This document shows, in pieces, positions 34,336-45,263 of a stretch of DNA of 64,000 nt. The position numbers and the translations under genes were made by a program. The notes under the pieces are model-generated. The model searched no databases. It saw nothing but the letters and a program-made list of their open reading frames with translations, and was not told the origin of the DNA. The stretch is taken from assembly GCA_022376515.1 (NCBI GenBank), contig WTXI01000013.1:124001-188000 (forward strand), read 5' to 3'. This DNA comes from Lactifluus volemus (Eukaryota > Basidiomycota > Agaricomycetes > Russulales > Russulaceae). Numbering within the stretch: position 1 is the first letter of the stretch; the number at the start of each line of letters is the position of its first letter.

Positions 34336-34641
34336 TCACAACTTGAACGACCGAACTTTCCGACGATGATGACGCCGAAATTGAAAAGGACGAGACATTC
34401 CACTCGAATGTCCTACCATTGAAGCAAGACAGGCGAGATTAAGGATAGAAAGGGGGAGAAGGCGGAGCGTGTGAAGCGTGTGAAGCCATAGACTATACAC
34501 AGATTTCACTGGGACTCGGAGCAATCGGCCACAGCCTGAGTGGTGGCCGGATACGCAGCGTGAGGGCAATACCATGAGACACAGGGAGAACTTTGAAGTG
34601 GACCGCACCATATGCCAACTATCCGCCTCTCTTATCATCAC
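34336..34641 (-). CDS. conserved small open frame, 101 residues, unknown (left arm)
   Basis: The frame starts MMIREADSWHMVRSTSKFS and ends RRKVRSFKL. The right arm has the same frame (51,759-52,055, 98 residues) with substitutions only and one in-frame 9-bp tandem duplication, so the frame has stayed open through divergence. It is Arg/His/Ser-rich, with no domain recognised. The opposite-strand frame starting MRHRENFEV is broken in this arm. It could be a chance frame. Confidence 0.3.
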   Translation of the reverse strand: MMIREADSWHMVRSTSKFSLCLMVLPSRCVSGHHSGCGRLLRVPVKSVYSLWLHTLHTLRLLPLSILNLACLASMVGHSSGMSRPFQFRRHHRRKVRSFKL

Positions 34642-35170
34642 CGGGCCAGACAGACGTCACCAACAAATCAATCGGTTTTTCGAACAACATCGACTTCGGA
34701 ATGGTTGTTTGCAGCTCTCGAAACTTATCCAATGTAGGGATGCCAAACGGTGTATTTGATAACGCTGAGGCAGAACTTGAAAAGCGCTGCGGGTGACACG
34801 ATGACGTGGACGGCCAGTGACTGACCGTGGAAATAGGGCAGTACTGACTCGCGTGAGAGCTTCGATATTTGCTAGGATCGAGAAGTGGAAGAAAGACAGT
34901 GCGGCAGCCGGAAGAGAGTTCCCAGTTCTGGACCAAAAAGCCGACTCGCGGAATTGGTATATGTTGCATGCTCACCCACCGCCCATTCACGAATGAAAAG
35001 GTTTGATGTACCCACCGAAGATAAACATATGCTTTGAATGTGAAACCGTGTGCGAAAAACATACTCGTTAGAAGGTCATCCGCACGGAAAGGATAGGAAA
35101 GAAAAACCACGTGAACCGTGCTGTAAGACCCCAGATGCTCGGTGTCACGATTGTCTACAACTACATCACG

Positions 35171-36120
35171 ACGGTTTGGGGGCGGCAAGGCTATTACAGC
35201 ACTACTGTAGGTGGCTGCTCATCAGATTGCCCTCGGTTACATTACCACTTAATCCGCACAGCCAATCAGAGACAACAACGGATGTATTGCCAGTGGACGG
35301 CCTCTTCGCATGGGGTTCGGATGCCCAGAATAGCACGTGACATTTCAAGAGATCGCCCCTGCCAGCGGCCCGGGTGTGTTGAATGTGTGGTGTTTCTGCC
35401 GCTCTCACCGCCACGGGCTGCGGGCGGTGAAGGATTATCCCCCATGGCAAGAGCAGCAGTGTCCGTTGTTGTGCGCCAGCTGGGGTGAGTTGGGAAGGTG
35501 AAGGGTGAAGACTTTGTGAAGATGATTTCTCGTTCTTATCGATTTAAGATTCTAAGAGCATGTCACCCCTTGCCCCCTCCGCAGAATTTCAGTTGATACC
35601 AGAGTCCTTGGAATAAATGTCAACTTATTAATAGAGTTTATCTTATCTCTGCGCATTAACATGAGCAGGCGCCTCATCTCTTGGATCATCATGTGAAAGC
35701 GTTTGGCCTTTTCGCGCTGTCATCCTTCCAATGCGCGCACTGGCAGTCTGGCACGTGTATCTGGCTCACGACGATAGACTCTGCTACTACTCACGGGAGA
35801 TAAGTCTTCATCGAATTCGCCGCCCGCACCGCTGATCCTGATATTGTTGTGGTAGACTTTGGGGCCCTCAAGACTCTGTAGTGACGCGGCATGGCATCCA
35901 TACAAAAACATGAATTATGATGAATGGCATTACTACAACGCGTCGCAGTGTGGGCCGTTCAGTGCTCGACATTGATCACGCGACTGAGGAAGCAATACAT
36001 CCGACCCTGAACGCCTGAGCTGTTGTTGGCTCTGATTGGCTGTGCGGCGGACCATGTTGTAATGTAACCGAGGGCAATCATGACGAGCCGCCACCTACGG
36101 TAGTGCCGCCTCAAAACCGT
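35171..36120. mobile_element. candidate DNA element with long terminal inverted repeats (left arm)
   Basis: The ends are inverted copies of each other over more than 100 bp: about 35,171-35,290 on plus and 36,000-36,120 on minus. Both begin like ACGGTTTNGNGGCGG and include CTGTAGGTGG and CCCTCGGTTACATTA. No transposase is encoded. The interior holds a block (about 35,390-35,880) that recurs at 37,950-38,450, 47,570-48,060 and 50,390-50,900. I could not define a target duplication with confidence. Confidence 0.5.
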
Positions 36121-36258
36121 CCGAGTCGTAATTCATCGGATAGATATCTCAGACTCAGAGCCAGCTGGCATAGTGGTAACCGCATCGGCAGTGCCTGTGC
36201 ACGAGTTTTTCTTCTCAAAAAGCCAAGTCTCCTTGGAAGGAAAGCCCACTCAGAAACC

Positions 36259-36266
36259 TATATAAA
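36259..36266 (+). promoter_or_regulatory. TATA box of small WHKVHG gene 1
   Basis: TATATAAA followed by CCCCAGG, about 190 bp before the ATG. The same box and context occur before all five family members. Confidence 0.7.
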
Positions 36267-36447
36267 CCCCAGGATTTGCTTCACGTCCAGCATCAACTTG
36301 AGCACACTCGATCCACACAGGTAACACGCACATTTCCATCTTACCACAGGAACGCCGCGCTCAGCATAGCTTCACTCCAGATCGCCTCAGTCAACAAACA
36401 ACCAGCTCTTGCGAATTATATTTTGAACTTATATCTAGTCATTCATC

Positions 36448-36784
36448 ATGGTCAGTTATATCTTATGCATCCAAGTACTAGCCGATGGACTAATACATTA
36501 TACAGCCAGCCAAGCTCAAACTCGCCGACTATGTCGCTCACCTTGATGCTACCAAGATGACCGGCGTCTGGGAACCCAAGGGGACGTGGCATAAGGTCCA
36601 TGGCGATTGCAAGTCCAATACCCGCGGGAAATGGACCATGTTCACCATGACCTCGAGCACAAATCCCCATAAATACAAGGTCAAGATTATGGAGGATGGT
36701 ACCAGACTGGTCGCCGAGCACGAATTTGATACGGAACCGACCTTCGAGATGATTGTCGAGCATTTCCATGCTCACCACGGCTAA
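36448..36784 (+). CDS. small WHKVHG-family protein 1, 93 residues
   Basis: Exon 1 is only the ATG (36,448-36,450). The intron 36,451-36,505 (GTCAGT..ACAG) is followed by exon 2 (36,506-36,784). The protein begins MPAKLKLADYVAHLDATK, then GVWEPKGTWHKVHGDCKSN, RGKWTMFTMTSS and HKYKVKIMEDG, with a His-rich end (VEHFHAHHG). There is no signal peptide or membrane helix, and the alternating pattern suggests a small beta-rich fold. No characterised family is recognised. Four full-length copies in the window keep the frame open despite divergence, so it is probably a real, selected gene. The assembled product is far more conserved than the flanking DNA. Its function cannot be named. Confidence 0.75.
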
Positions 36785-38913
36785 GTGGCAGAACCGTCTT
36801 GGCTGATGGTCCTTACCATTTAGCTCCCGGGCTGGTACAATTTGGATGGCACAATGGCCTCGTTTTCAAGTACTCGTATGGGTTTCGTTTGAATGTCTCT
36901 GGATCTAGGTAGTGTTTTGAGTCGAGTACGGGGGTGATGACACTACTTGGATTGATTGACAATAAATGTTGTTGAACCGTACGAGATGGAGGATAGAGAG
37001 AGCGCGACCCACCATACGTTGACAATCGCTGACGTGACCCTATCATTCTTCCTCTTCATCATTGCTGCTGTCCACCTCATCGCGTGCCAAATTCATTTTT
37101 CCAAGTTGGGAAGCGCACCCGCGCCATGCAGAAGAGGTCGGTGTCTAGGGTCGAGCCTGACGACTCGGACCCTCCTCCTCTTCGTTGTTTCCTACTTTAT
37201 TGACACGCTCGAGACATTTTCCGCCCTACTATATTTCTCTTTCTCCTCCGTAAACGTGAGAAAAAGACAGATTATAGGACTCACGAGCAAAGCTTACAGC
37301 TAATGTACTTGGCCATGGGTTGCCGTGTCAACCGCTGGTCTTGATCAGGAGATGGCTATTCGACTGGGTTTGTTGGGGATTTTTCCTGCCAGCAGTGATA
37401 CCACACATCAGCTGCTAGAGGGCCAACGCCACATATCAAGGATCGAGGTCTTGTAGTAGGCACTGCTGGGGGTTTCCAAGGGGTTCTTTGAGGGTTAGTA
37501 CTTTTGGTTGCCGTTGACTTGCTCTTGAGAGGCAAGAGCAAGTCAACGGCAGCCAAATGGACTAACCCTATTACCACTAGTAAACACGGGAGCTGCACGA
37601 GCTAGCAGATGAGATGGCAAGATGGCTGCGTTCGCTGGAGGCTTCGGCTAATGCAGCTGGCTTCGTTCGTCATGGTGCTGTTATCCCTGGAATAGGATAC
37701 AATTACAGCCATTGGGGCCGTGAAGAGGGAAACTGGAAGAGAAACTCAGAGGCGTGAGTCCATCCACCATTGGGGGGGAACATGTAAAATGGGGGTGAGG
37801 TCAGAATAACATTCAGTTGACTTCGACGCGTTGACTCAACGCGAGTCACGCGCGACTCGTTTTGTGTGGTGGGAAAGTATGAATAATCGACGTTCCGCAC
37901 CCCCGCGAGTTGGACCAGTGGAGATGGCCCCCACCAGTGCGGCCCAGGCGGTGGTGTTTCTGCCGCCATCGCAGCCACGGGAGGCATGCGGCGAAGGATT
38001 ATCCCCCACAGCAAGAGCAGCAGTGTCCGTTGTGGTGCGCCAGGTGCGTGTGAGTGCATTGGAAGGGTAAGGGTGAAGACTTTGTGAAGGCAACAATCAA
38101 TCTTTCTCGTTCTTATCGATCGACGTTTCTAAGAGCGTGTCGCACTTGCCCCCCTTGTAGTTGACACCAGTCCAGAATCTAGATTTACTCTTACGGATTG
38201 ATAAGATTAGATCTAGATGAACCCCATTTGCAATAATGTCAACTTATTAATAAAGTTTATCTTATCTCTGTGCATCAACTTGAACATAACGGCCTTTTTG
38301 CCCTTTCATCTTTCCAATGTGCGCACGTGCATCTGGTTCACTACGACGAACACTGCTACTTCTCGCGGGAGACAGGCCTTCGCTAGGTTCGCCGCCCGCA
38401 CCGCTGATCCTGATGTTGATGCGCGGTGAGCGACCTAGACTTTGAGGCCTCTGGCAGCGGAGGAGGAGATATGTGGTTGGACGGAAAAATGCTTCGAGTG
38501 TGTCAATAACGTTGGAAACAGCGAAGAGGAGGAGGCTCGACCCGAAACAGCGACCACTTCTGCGCGGCGCTGGTACGCTTCCCAACTTGAAAAATGAAAA
38601 ATGTCACACGATGAAGTGGACGGAAGCAAGGACGAAGAGGAAGAACGATATGGTCGTGTAGACGATGCCAGCGATTGTCAATGTATGGTGGGTCGCGCTC
38701 TCTCTATCCTCCGTCTCGTATGGTTCAACAATATTTATTATCAATCAACCCAAGTAGTGTCATCACCCTCGTACTCGACTCAAAACACTACCTAGATCCA
38801 GAGATATTCAAACGAAACGCATACGAGTAATTGAAAAGGTCATTGTGCCATCCAAATTGTACCAGCCTGTGAACTAAATGGTAAAGAACCACCAGTCAAG
38901 ACGCTTCTGCCAC
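36785..38913. other. repeated non-genic blocks of the left arm
   Basis: Contains the 3' flank of small gene 1 and a block at about 36,990-37,300 with a weak 115-codon frame that is not conserved in phase in its other copies (38,450-38,800, 47,230-47,560, 48,950-49,190). It also contains the hairpin at 37,492-37,568 and a second copy of the block inside the TIR element (37,950-38,450). An AATAAA signal lies in TTATTAATAAAG near 38,245. No gene is supported. Confidence 0.5.
37492..37568. repeat. strong hairpin, 25-bp arms with 5-nt loop plus outer 8-bp arms
   Basis: Arms 37,503-37,527 and 37,533-37,557 (GACTTGCTCTTG against CAAGAGCAAGTC) pair with one mismatch. The outer GGGTTAGT (37,492) and ACTAACCC (37,561) also pair. 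The right arm of the large inverted repeat lacks it at the matching place (about 48,500). Confidence 0.8.
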
Positions 38914-39261
38914 TTAGCCGTGGTGGGTATGGAAATGCTCGACAATCGTCTCGAAGCTGGGTTCCGTGGCGAAATCGTGCTCGGCGACGATATGTTTACC
39001 ATTCTCCATGATCTTGACCTTGTATTTATGGGGAGTTTCGCTCGAGGTCATGGTGAACATGGTCCATTTCCCGCGGGTAGTGGACTTGGTATCGCCGTGG
39101 ACCTTTTGCCACTTCCCAACGGGTTTCCAGTGGCCGGTCATCTTAGCAGCATCAAGGTGTGCGATATAGTCGGAGAGTTTGTTTTTGGGTGCCTGTATAC
39201 AGTGTATTAGTCTATCGAGTCGGGGTGCTAGTACTTGCATGAACAAGGTCTAACTCACCAT
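38914..39261 (-). CDS. small WHKVHG-family protein 2, 93 residues
   Basis: ATG exon 39,259-39,261, intron 39,193-39,258, exon 2 39,192-38,914. The product starts MAPKNKLSDYIAHLDAAK and carries GKWQKVHGDTKSTTRGKW, so the core WHKVHG is WQKVHG here. It ends VEHFHTHHG. It is convergent with and divergent from member 1, and is the inverted-repeat partner of member 3. Confidence 0.75.
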
Positions 39262-39340
39262 GATGAATGACTAGATATAAGTTCAAAAGTTTGTAGATCG
39301 AGTGTGTTCAAGTTAATTGGACGTGAAGCCAAACCTGGGG

Positions 39341-39348
39341 TTTATATA
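39341..39348 (-). promoter_or_regulatory. TATA box of small WHKVHG gene 2
   Basis: TATATAAA on minus followed by CCCCAGG, about 80 bp upstream of the ATG, closer than in the other members because part of the 5' leader is deleted. Confidence 0.6.
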
Positions 39349-40348
39349 GGTTTACGAGCGGCTTGCCTTCCAATAGGAGAAGTGGCTATTGAGAAGTCCA
39401 GAAAAACTCGTGCACAGACCACTGCCAGGGAGATTACCTCAGTGCCAGGCGGCTCGGAGATGGTATCGCAACCACGAAACACGAAACAATCGTATCTATT
39501 GTAGATGCTAAGACCGGGGATTCGTCGTGCAGACCTAGACGGGCGACTGGCACTGGCAACACATTCAGTTAGACCCTGGGGCTGTTTTCGACTCCAATTG
39601 GCAGAAGCTGCCGCTGCAGGACATAGAAAGGGACGCGGATTAAATGAATTGCTACTCAGTGATGGGACCATATCATATTGACTGCGATACAGTTGACTTG
39701 AATGCCATACAGTAGACCCCGCGGTCTGCTGTTTACATTAGTTTCTATTTGTACCAGATAAACAAACATTGTAAGGAGAGCATAATTGAAGTACATACTG
39801 TATTAGGAGAACGTGGTCGGTAGATTTGAGTGGCCGTCCATCAATTAAGCGCAGGGATATGCCCCATCTTCTTATAACTCAGCTCAGGGTCAAAAGTATC
39901 AAGAAGTGATGATCAATGAGCGCGATGAGCCGCCACTGTAGTAAAGAAGTTACCTTGCCTTTATAATGTCATACACTTCACGTAGTTTGTTTTCCTTTTT
40001 AAGCCATCCATCCCTGCCCTGCCAAGTCTGAGTGAGCCGCTCACGAGCGGCTCGAGCCGTGGCTCGTGTCACTCGTGGGAAATATACCAAATTTGGACTA
40101 TGGTTGCTGGGATTTCACACAGACCATCGCACCTCATTACTTCTCGTGTCTGTGCTTTGTTGCCTCATATGCCAAGTATGATACGTCCTCGAAAACTCGT
40201 GGAGGGCTTTTAAGCTGTATGAGTTCACCTATGTTCGGTTCATGGCCCGCTCCTCGAGTACACCCAGCGACAAATATCCAAGACCAACAAACATCTACCT
40301 GAAAACTCTCAACTTAGTTATCGCTTCACAAGGAACCTCGCACTTCCG
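39349..40348. other. inner end of the left arm and unique flank
   Basis: Holds a dispersed repeat with CAGCTCAGGGTCAAA (about 39,885), also seen at 45,895, 57,430 and 62,540, and the end of inverted homology at about 39,970. At 40,035-40,065 short nested inverted repeats of GAGCCGCTC/CGAGCGGCTC type occur. No gene is supported. Confidence 0.45.
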
Positions 40349-40429
40349 GTGTCACAGGCCCCCCGGATCCACTACATAGCCTTGTCTCAGACTCTAAGTT
40401 ACATGACTGTTGGAGGGGCGTTTGGGCGT

Positions 40430-40977
40430 CTGGAGGGTGCTCCCCTACCGGGCGTTGTCAGGTGTGATGCCCCCACTCTCAGGCTTTTCTGCATTGGCGA
40501 CTCATATCCCTGCGATTCAGCGTCCTTCCCTTTCTTTAATTCGTTCCTCAAGAATCGAGGGGAGCCATTTGCATCGCGTGGCGTCAGGGTTACGCTGGCG
40601 TCGCTATTGCCACCCCAGCACACGGGTCCGATGTCGTGCCCTAGGAGGATCAAGACGATCTCGAGGTCTCTAGCGAGCAGGGCGGTAAATCTGTAGCACG
40701 CCTTCAGCATATCCTACCAGTGCTACCACCACTGCAGGCAAGCATTTTCTTCAACCTGGCTGCAGTATACCATGCCTCTAACCTCTTGGACCGAAACTCG
40801 GTACCAGAAGAAGAAAAGGAGGAGCGGGAGGGTGAGACCGTGGTCGAAATGTCGAGCGAATCCAGGCCGATGCTAGCACAGGGCATGGTCATCGCGGGTG
40901 CGGGACTCGAGTCGCTTTTGGAGGAAGAGGACGACATCCTGTGCTCGTACCGTGAGGTCATCTTTGCCTGCGTGTAA
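40430..40977 (+). CDS. hypothetical two-exon fragment, weak BRO1-like segment
   Basis: Joining 40,430-40,686 to 40,739-40,977 across a GTAAAT..CTGCAG intron gives a frame that passes RSLASRAASIFFNLAAVYHA, acidic EEEKEEREGE, and LESLLEEEDDILCSYREV, then stops. The FFNLAAVY stretch resembles the core of BRO1 domains, but the flanks do not, so I do not claim the family. The 5' end is undefined. Could be a pseudogene remnant. Confidence 0.3.
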
Positions 40978-41598
40978 CCACCAGAGACACCACAGTCATT
41001 ACCTCCAGGACACAGTAGACAGTGATGACTTGAATAGCAAGGTCCTTGTATACCCTACCGTGTATACCTACTGAACATGTTTAGTCATCTAATTACTATA
41101 GTAGCCTTTTTCTACTTGTCACTCATAAGTTATACCTTCTCTACTGGCCGAAGGCCCTTCCACAAAGTGCGACGCATGCAATTGATTTCAGTACTGGTGG
41201 TGTCGGTGGTATATGGGGAGCAGCATGCAATGCTTGATGCAATGCGACAACTCGCACGGAAATTCCCACGCCAACTCTCGATGCTTGTTGTACTGAGGTC
41301 CTGATACAACCCACTGGTACTGTATCTGTACTTCGGCTTTGTGGCAAAGGCAAAGATTGATATTGTATTATGGCAATTCAGTGGCGGACGTAAGATGGTG
41401 GAGCTGTCACATGCGGAGCATTTGCTCGGCTCGGTGGTGTCCTTGCTTGGTGATGTTTAACCCGGACTGGGAGACATTTTTCCATTTCCTCGCCTTCTAA
41501 TTTCCCATCTTTCCCCTCGATTCTCCCGCTGCCGCTCATAGGATCAGAGTCGGTGACTTCCTTGCCGACAAGAAGAGGGTAACAAATTTTTTAATGCA
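40978..41598. other. gene-poor stretch
   Basis: No conserved frame and no repeat shared with the rest of the window were seen. Confidence 0.4.
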
Positions 41599-41881
41599 TC
41601 ATTCAACGACGGCCGCTCATGTACACTCTCCTCTGTAGTTCGAGTCTTTCAAACTCGTTGGAGCCGTATCGCCATTTCAGCCCCGGAGACATTCCCATTC
41701 ACGCTCCCAATTCTCGCAACCCTCTCCATCTCCATTCCACCTTCGGCCCTCTCTTCCTCTCTCCTTTTCTTCTTCTTCTCACGACATCTCCCTTTCGACG
41801 ACGTCCTCTTCCATCTCTTCTCTTTCTCAGCTAGGTTCAGCTCCAACAAATTGCAGTTCTCACCACTGGCGTTGTTCATCC

Positions 41882-43515
41882 ATGTCCACTCGCCGTGAGT
41901 CGGCGGCAGAAGTCATGGGTGTTACCTTGCTGGCCCTCCTCGCTTCCAATATCGAGGATAACTATCGTGCTCGGCGACAAGGATTCTATCTGTCACCGCG
42001 CTCTATGGGCTCTCGAGGGAAAACCGAGCCTGGACGGTTTCTCCTCTCCCCTGTCGACATACCTGAACGGAGCACTCCGGAGATTGAGCCCAGGATCGGC
42101 AAGCCCTGCTGGGGGCAGCTTCAGCTCTGGTTTGAGTGGCCTCGCCAATACGTTCGGCAACTTATCAAGACCAGCTTGTCGAGGAGGAAGCGAACGAAGA
42201 GGACCCAATGTGCCTTCCTCACCACTCATCCTGTCGCCATGCGAGTCCCCTGCTGTTTGCCTGGTTCAGTTACCACATCACTAACTCCTATCCGTACTCG
42301 ACCTCGCCCAGCTGGCCTTAGCCTCCGCCCGCTTTCGCTTAGCCCAGTAAAGTTCAAATCGGTCCCCAATGGTGAATTTTCCACATCCGCGCCTACGTCC
42401 ACTCCTTCCAAACCGTCTGGTCTAAAGTCCCACACCCAACCTTCATCTCCCAACTTGATCTCATCCCCTCCGCTCTGTTGCTCCTCCGGCCCATCCCGTT
42501 TCATCTGTTCCCTTTTTCGTCGGGCTTCGCTGACTGATATTCCCTTCTGGGGCTTCTCGGACCCATTTGAGTTGCCTAAAAAGCGTAGCAGTATCTTTGA
42601 CAAACCGTCCTTTCATGGCCTTCCCACGCCAGAGCTCACGCCTACCACTGACCGTCGCGCCTCGACCGGGTCTGACAGCTACTGGGGCTGACCTTCTTCC
42701 ATCACCTACGTATAGCACTTTCTCTATCAGTCACAAACCCCTTTTGTCGCTCGTATTTCGGAACTCGAGGGGTGCACTCTCTTCCCGTACGTAATCCCGC
42801 GTTTCCGTCGCCACTTCCTCCGCCTCTTCGAGCGCCCCTGAGTCGAATGACGAGACGCTTCGCCTCATTTCCGACCTCAAAGCCGAGCGGGACGAACTGA
42901 AACGCGATATCAATGAGTGGCACACGTGTGTGGCAGATCTCGAGAAACAGCACTTGCTCTCCGCGTCGATACAGAGCGTCGTGAGGCATGAATCGCACGC
43001 AAACGCCTAGGTTTGATCGAGATGGGGAAACTTGCCGCCCTTCGCGTCGCCGAGGAGAGGGAGTTTGCAAGCAGAACTTGCAAGCACCAAGGCGGATTTT
43101 CAGGCCGCGCAAGAAGTGGTGGGGCGCAGCAAGGAGGAGGTGGCCCGTGAGCTTGCTTGACCGTGTCAAGGCAACCTTGGCTGAAGCCGGGGAGCGTCAG
43201 CGGCGCGAAGAGCTCGAGAAAACTCTGGAAGAGCTCAGGTTGTTTAAGACGCCCACCCCGGTTGTCCCAATGAACCATGTGGTATCCATCGACTCGATAC
43301 CGTCGACGACAAGCGTCGAATCGCTTGATGATAAGCTCAAAGTCGTAGCAGAAGTAGCTCAGGAAGTTCAGGAGCCGCATGCGGACCAGGAGAACAACCC
43401 CTCCGAGTCCTCCCCATCTTTTTTCCCTCCTTACAACCTTGCTGCCCTTGTCGCCGATCTCGAACAGGATGTCAATATGTCCGGGAGCCGCGGCTTACTA
43501 TCATCTGTAACATGT
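41882..43515 (+). pseudogene. coiled-coil protein gene with broken frame
   Basis: Coding-like segments in order on plus are VMGVTLLALLASNIEDNYRA (about 41,920), DSICHRALWALEGKPSLDGF (about 41,980), a Ser/Pro-rich middle (SPVKFKSVPNGEFSTSAPTS, about 42,340) and LFRRASLTDIPFWGFSDPF (about 42,510). These lead to a heptad-rich region (DETLRLISDLKAERDELKRD; EEREFASAELASTKADFQAA; RQRREELEKTLEELRLF) ending MSGSRGLLSSVTC at 43,515. They lie in all three frames, and most changes of frame have no good splice sites, so a decayed gene or sequence errors are likely. A long C-terminal coiled coil suggests a scaffold or cytoskeletal role. The family is not recognised. Confidence 0.5.
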
Positions 43516-44223
43516 TAGTTGCCGTTGCGGGGAGCGAACCAATTGTACATCTTGTGCATATGCCGTCATGTATCGTGATGGGATTCCACAGAACCCGCGC
43601 AAGTAGATTGGCGCACTGAGCTAGTTTTTTTTCACATGCTTAGTCTCCTTTGTATATATACTCTGTTACAAAGCCTCATCCCCTCCCAATGGCAAGAAAA
43701 GTTTGAGCCGACAACGTTGACATTTCTAGTGAACAATTAGACCTCAGAGTGGTATGTGGTCCTAGACGACACTAAGCGTCGCTTGAATGATCATCACGTT
43801 GATTCAGGAGGAGGCTGAAGTGAGTCGATTTCGGATTTCCCGAGTTTGGCAACACTGACTCGGACACACGCACACCCGCCTTCCCGCGCACGATCCGCGA
43901 GTACCCAGGACTCGGCGGCCGGCCGAGGGACCGCGAGCCTCAAGAGATAGATAAATCTATTCAAAACCCAAGAACCTAAATCATCTACCTTACCGTGACA
44001 TATTTTTTGCTTTTTTTTTCCCCTACTACACGTCAATTCGGTTTGGTTTCCATGATTTATTCATTATGTTTACGATTTTCAGCAATTTCGTGCGTTTCCA
44101 AAAACCCAAAAACTATTGTAATATATGTGTGTGTAACTACATCAGCCGCGGCGGAAGTCTAAAGAGTTCTTGCTCCAATCAGCATCCGTGCCAAGTCCGC
44201 CTCTCGAAAAGATCCACTTGCTA
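43516..44223. other. spacer between the coiled-coil gene and kinase-like gene 1
   Basis: Convergent 3' ends. It includes a T-rich run (about 44,000-44,020). No gene is seen. Confidence 0.45.
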
Positions 44224-45195
44224 TTACTCTCCTTCGGCCCACTCAGCATACCTCTCAGAATTTTTGTAGTGCAGCTCGAATCCGTGGTTCTCGAGCAACT
44301 TCTTCATCACCAACCCAACAGCCCCTTCTTCGTCGTGGCTACACTTCTCCCTTCCCCATTCGGACTCCGTCTCGTCTTTTCCTCGCAACCTACATTGACC
44401 AAAGTCGATCATGTAAACCTGATATTTCTCGTCCTTCTTCGCGGAAACCATGAAATTCTCGGGGCGTACATCCTTGTTAAGAATGTTCTGATCGCCCAGT
44501 ACGTTAACAATAGCAACTGCTTGGTCGACAATATTTTGCCAAGCAGATCGAGGAGAGTGGTCGTGTATTTCCGACAAGCTGAACCCCTCTATGTATTCGA
44601 GTAAGATTCCCTTGACATGGAAATTGTCGAGGTCCTCTCGCTGGCTGGGTCCTTCCACGTTCGATGGTGTAAGGTTGAGATCCACTGCCGCGAGAAGGCG
44701 GGGGACTAGATGGCCCTGGTGGTTGTGTAGTGCGTTGTAGGTAGTGGTTTCAGCCTTGTAGAGCCGGAGTAATTCATAGGACAGGAAAGCTTCATTCTGA
44801 GCGGCGTCCCAATCTTCTCCCGTGTCCTCTAGGAAATTTTCAACATTATGAAGGTCGTGGAGAAAGCGGTGGATAGCACCGCTCTGGACAAAGCGGATGT
44901 AGGCCTCTTCAATGTCCGTTGTCCAAGGGCCGATGCCAAAGTCCTCTCGAAGCTGGTCGGAAAAGCGTCGATCGTAAAGCTTGAGAAAGGCCGTTTTTGG
45001 CGATTGACCTTCATCCAAAATGTCGACAATGATGGGGCAGGAAAGCGTTCGCGGAGAATGAAGCTGGCGAGCTTTCACGCGGATTTGGGACGAAGAAAAG
45101 GTATGGTCATGCTCGGCAAGGACGTTCAGAGTCAAAACTTGATCGACGCGGTACTCCTCAAAGGGAGAGTGACGAAGAAGTTCGGAGAAGGTCAT
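44224..45195 (-). CDS. kinase-like protein 1, 323 residues
   Basis: A single open exon with the kinase landmarks in order. They are an ATP-lysine candidate in TAFLKLYDRRF (Lys72), LLEYIEGFSLSEI in the hinge region, the catalytic loop ILNKDVRPEN (Asp242, Asn247; Arg in place of the usual Lys) and the metal-binding DFG in VYMIDFGQCRL (Asp264). A glycine-rich loop is not obvious, and the HRD His is replaced. This fits a group of fungal protein-kinase-like (PK-fold) proteins with undefined substrates. It is 32% or more shorter than typical kinases with regulatory domains and has no membrane helix. A paralog lies at 55,462-56,553. A MITE ends 77 bp before the ATG and may affect its promoter. Confidence 0.8.
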   Translation of the reverse strand: MTFSELLRHSPFEEYRVDQVLTLNVLAEHDHTFSSSQIRVKARQLHSPRTLSCPIIVDILDEGQSPKTAFLKLYDRRFSDQLREDFGIGPWTTDIEEAYIRFVQSGAIHRFLHDLHNVENFLEDTGEDWDAAQNEAFLSYELLRLYKAETTTYNALHNHQGHLVPRLLAAVDLNLTPSNVEGPSQREDLDNFHVKGILLEYIEGFSLSEIHDHSPRSAWQNIVDQAVAIVNVLGDQNILNKDVRPENFMVSAKKDEKYQVYMIDFGQCRLRGKDETESEWGREKCSHDEEGAVGLVMKKLLENHGFELHYKNSERYAEWAEGE

Positions 45196-45263
45196 TTAGG
45201 TGGGGGTGAGAGAACGGGAGCGAGGGGGGAATAGTAGTCCGCCAATATGCTAATAGTCACGGT

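Larger units (their letters stand above)
33046..39970. repeat. left arm of a large diverged inverted repeat
   Basis: Reads, reverse-complemented, as 45,770-54,596. Anchors are 33,046-33,235 against 54,383-54,596, the APH remnant against 52,443-53,256, 35,171-36,120 against 50,091-51,117, the small gene at 36,448 against that at 49,753, and the small gene at 39,261 against that at 46,712. The arms have many substitutions and indels, so this is not a recent or assembly-generated duplicate. Confidence 0.85.

Noticed and set aside
36160..36185. TGGCATAGTGGTAA, resembling a tRNA A box, also near 46,435
   Set aside because: No B box or cloverleaf follows at the right distance. It is part of the shared promoter region of the small genes.
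36956..37303. 115-codon frame with two hydrophobic stretches
   Set aside because: The three other copies of this block do not keep the frame, so the hydrophobic segments are probably incidental.
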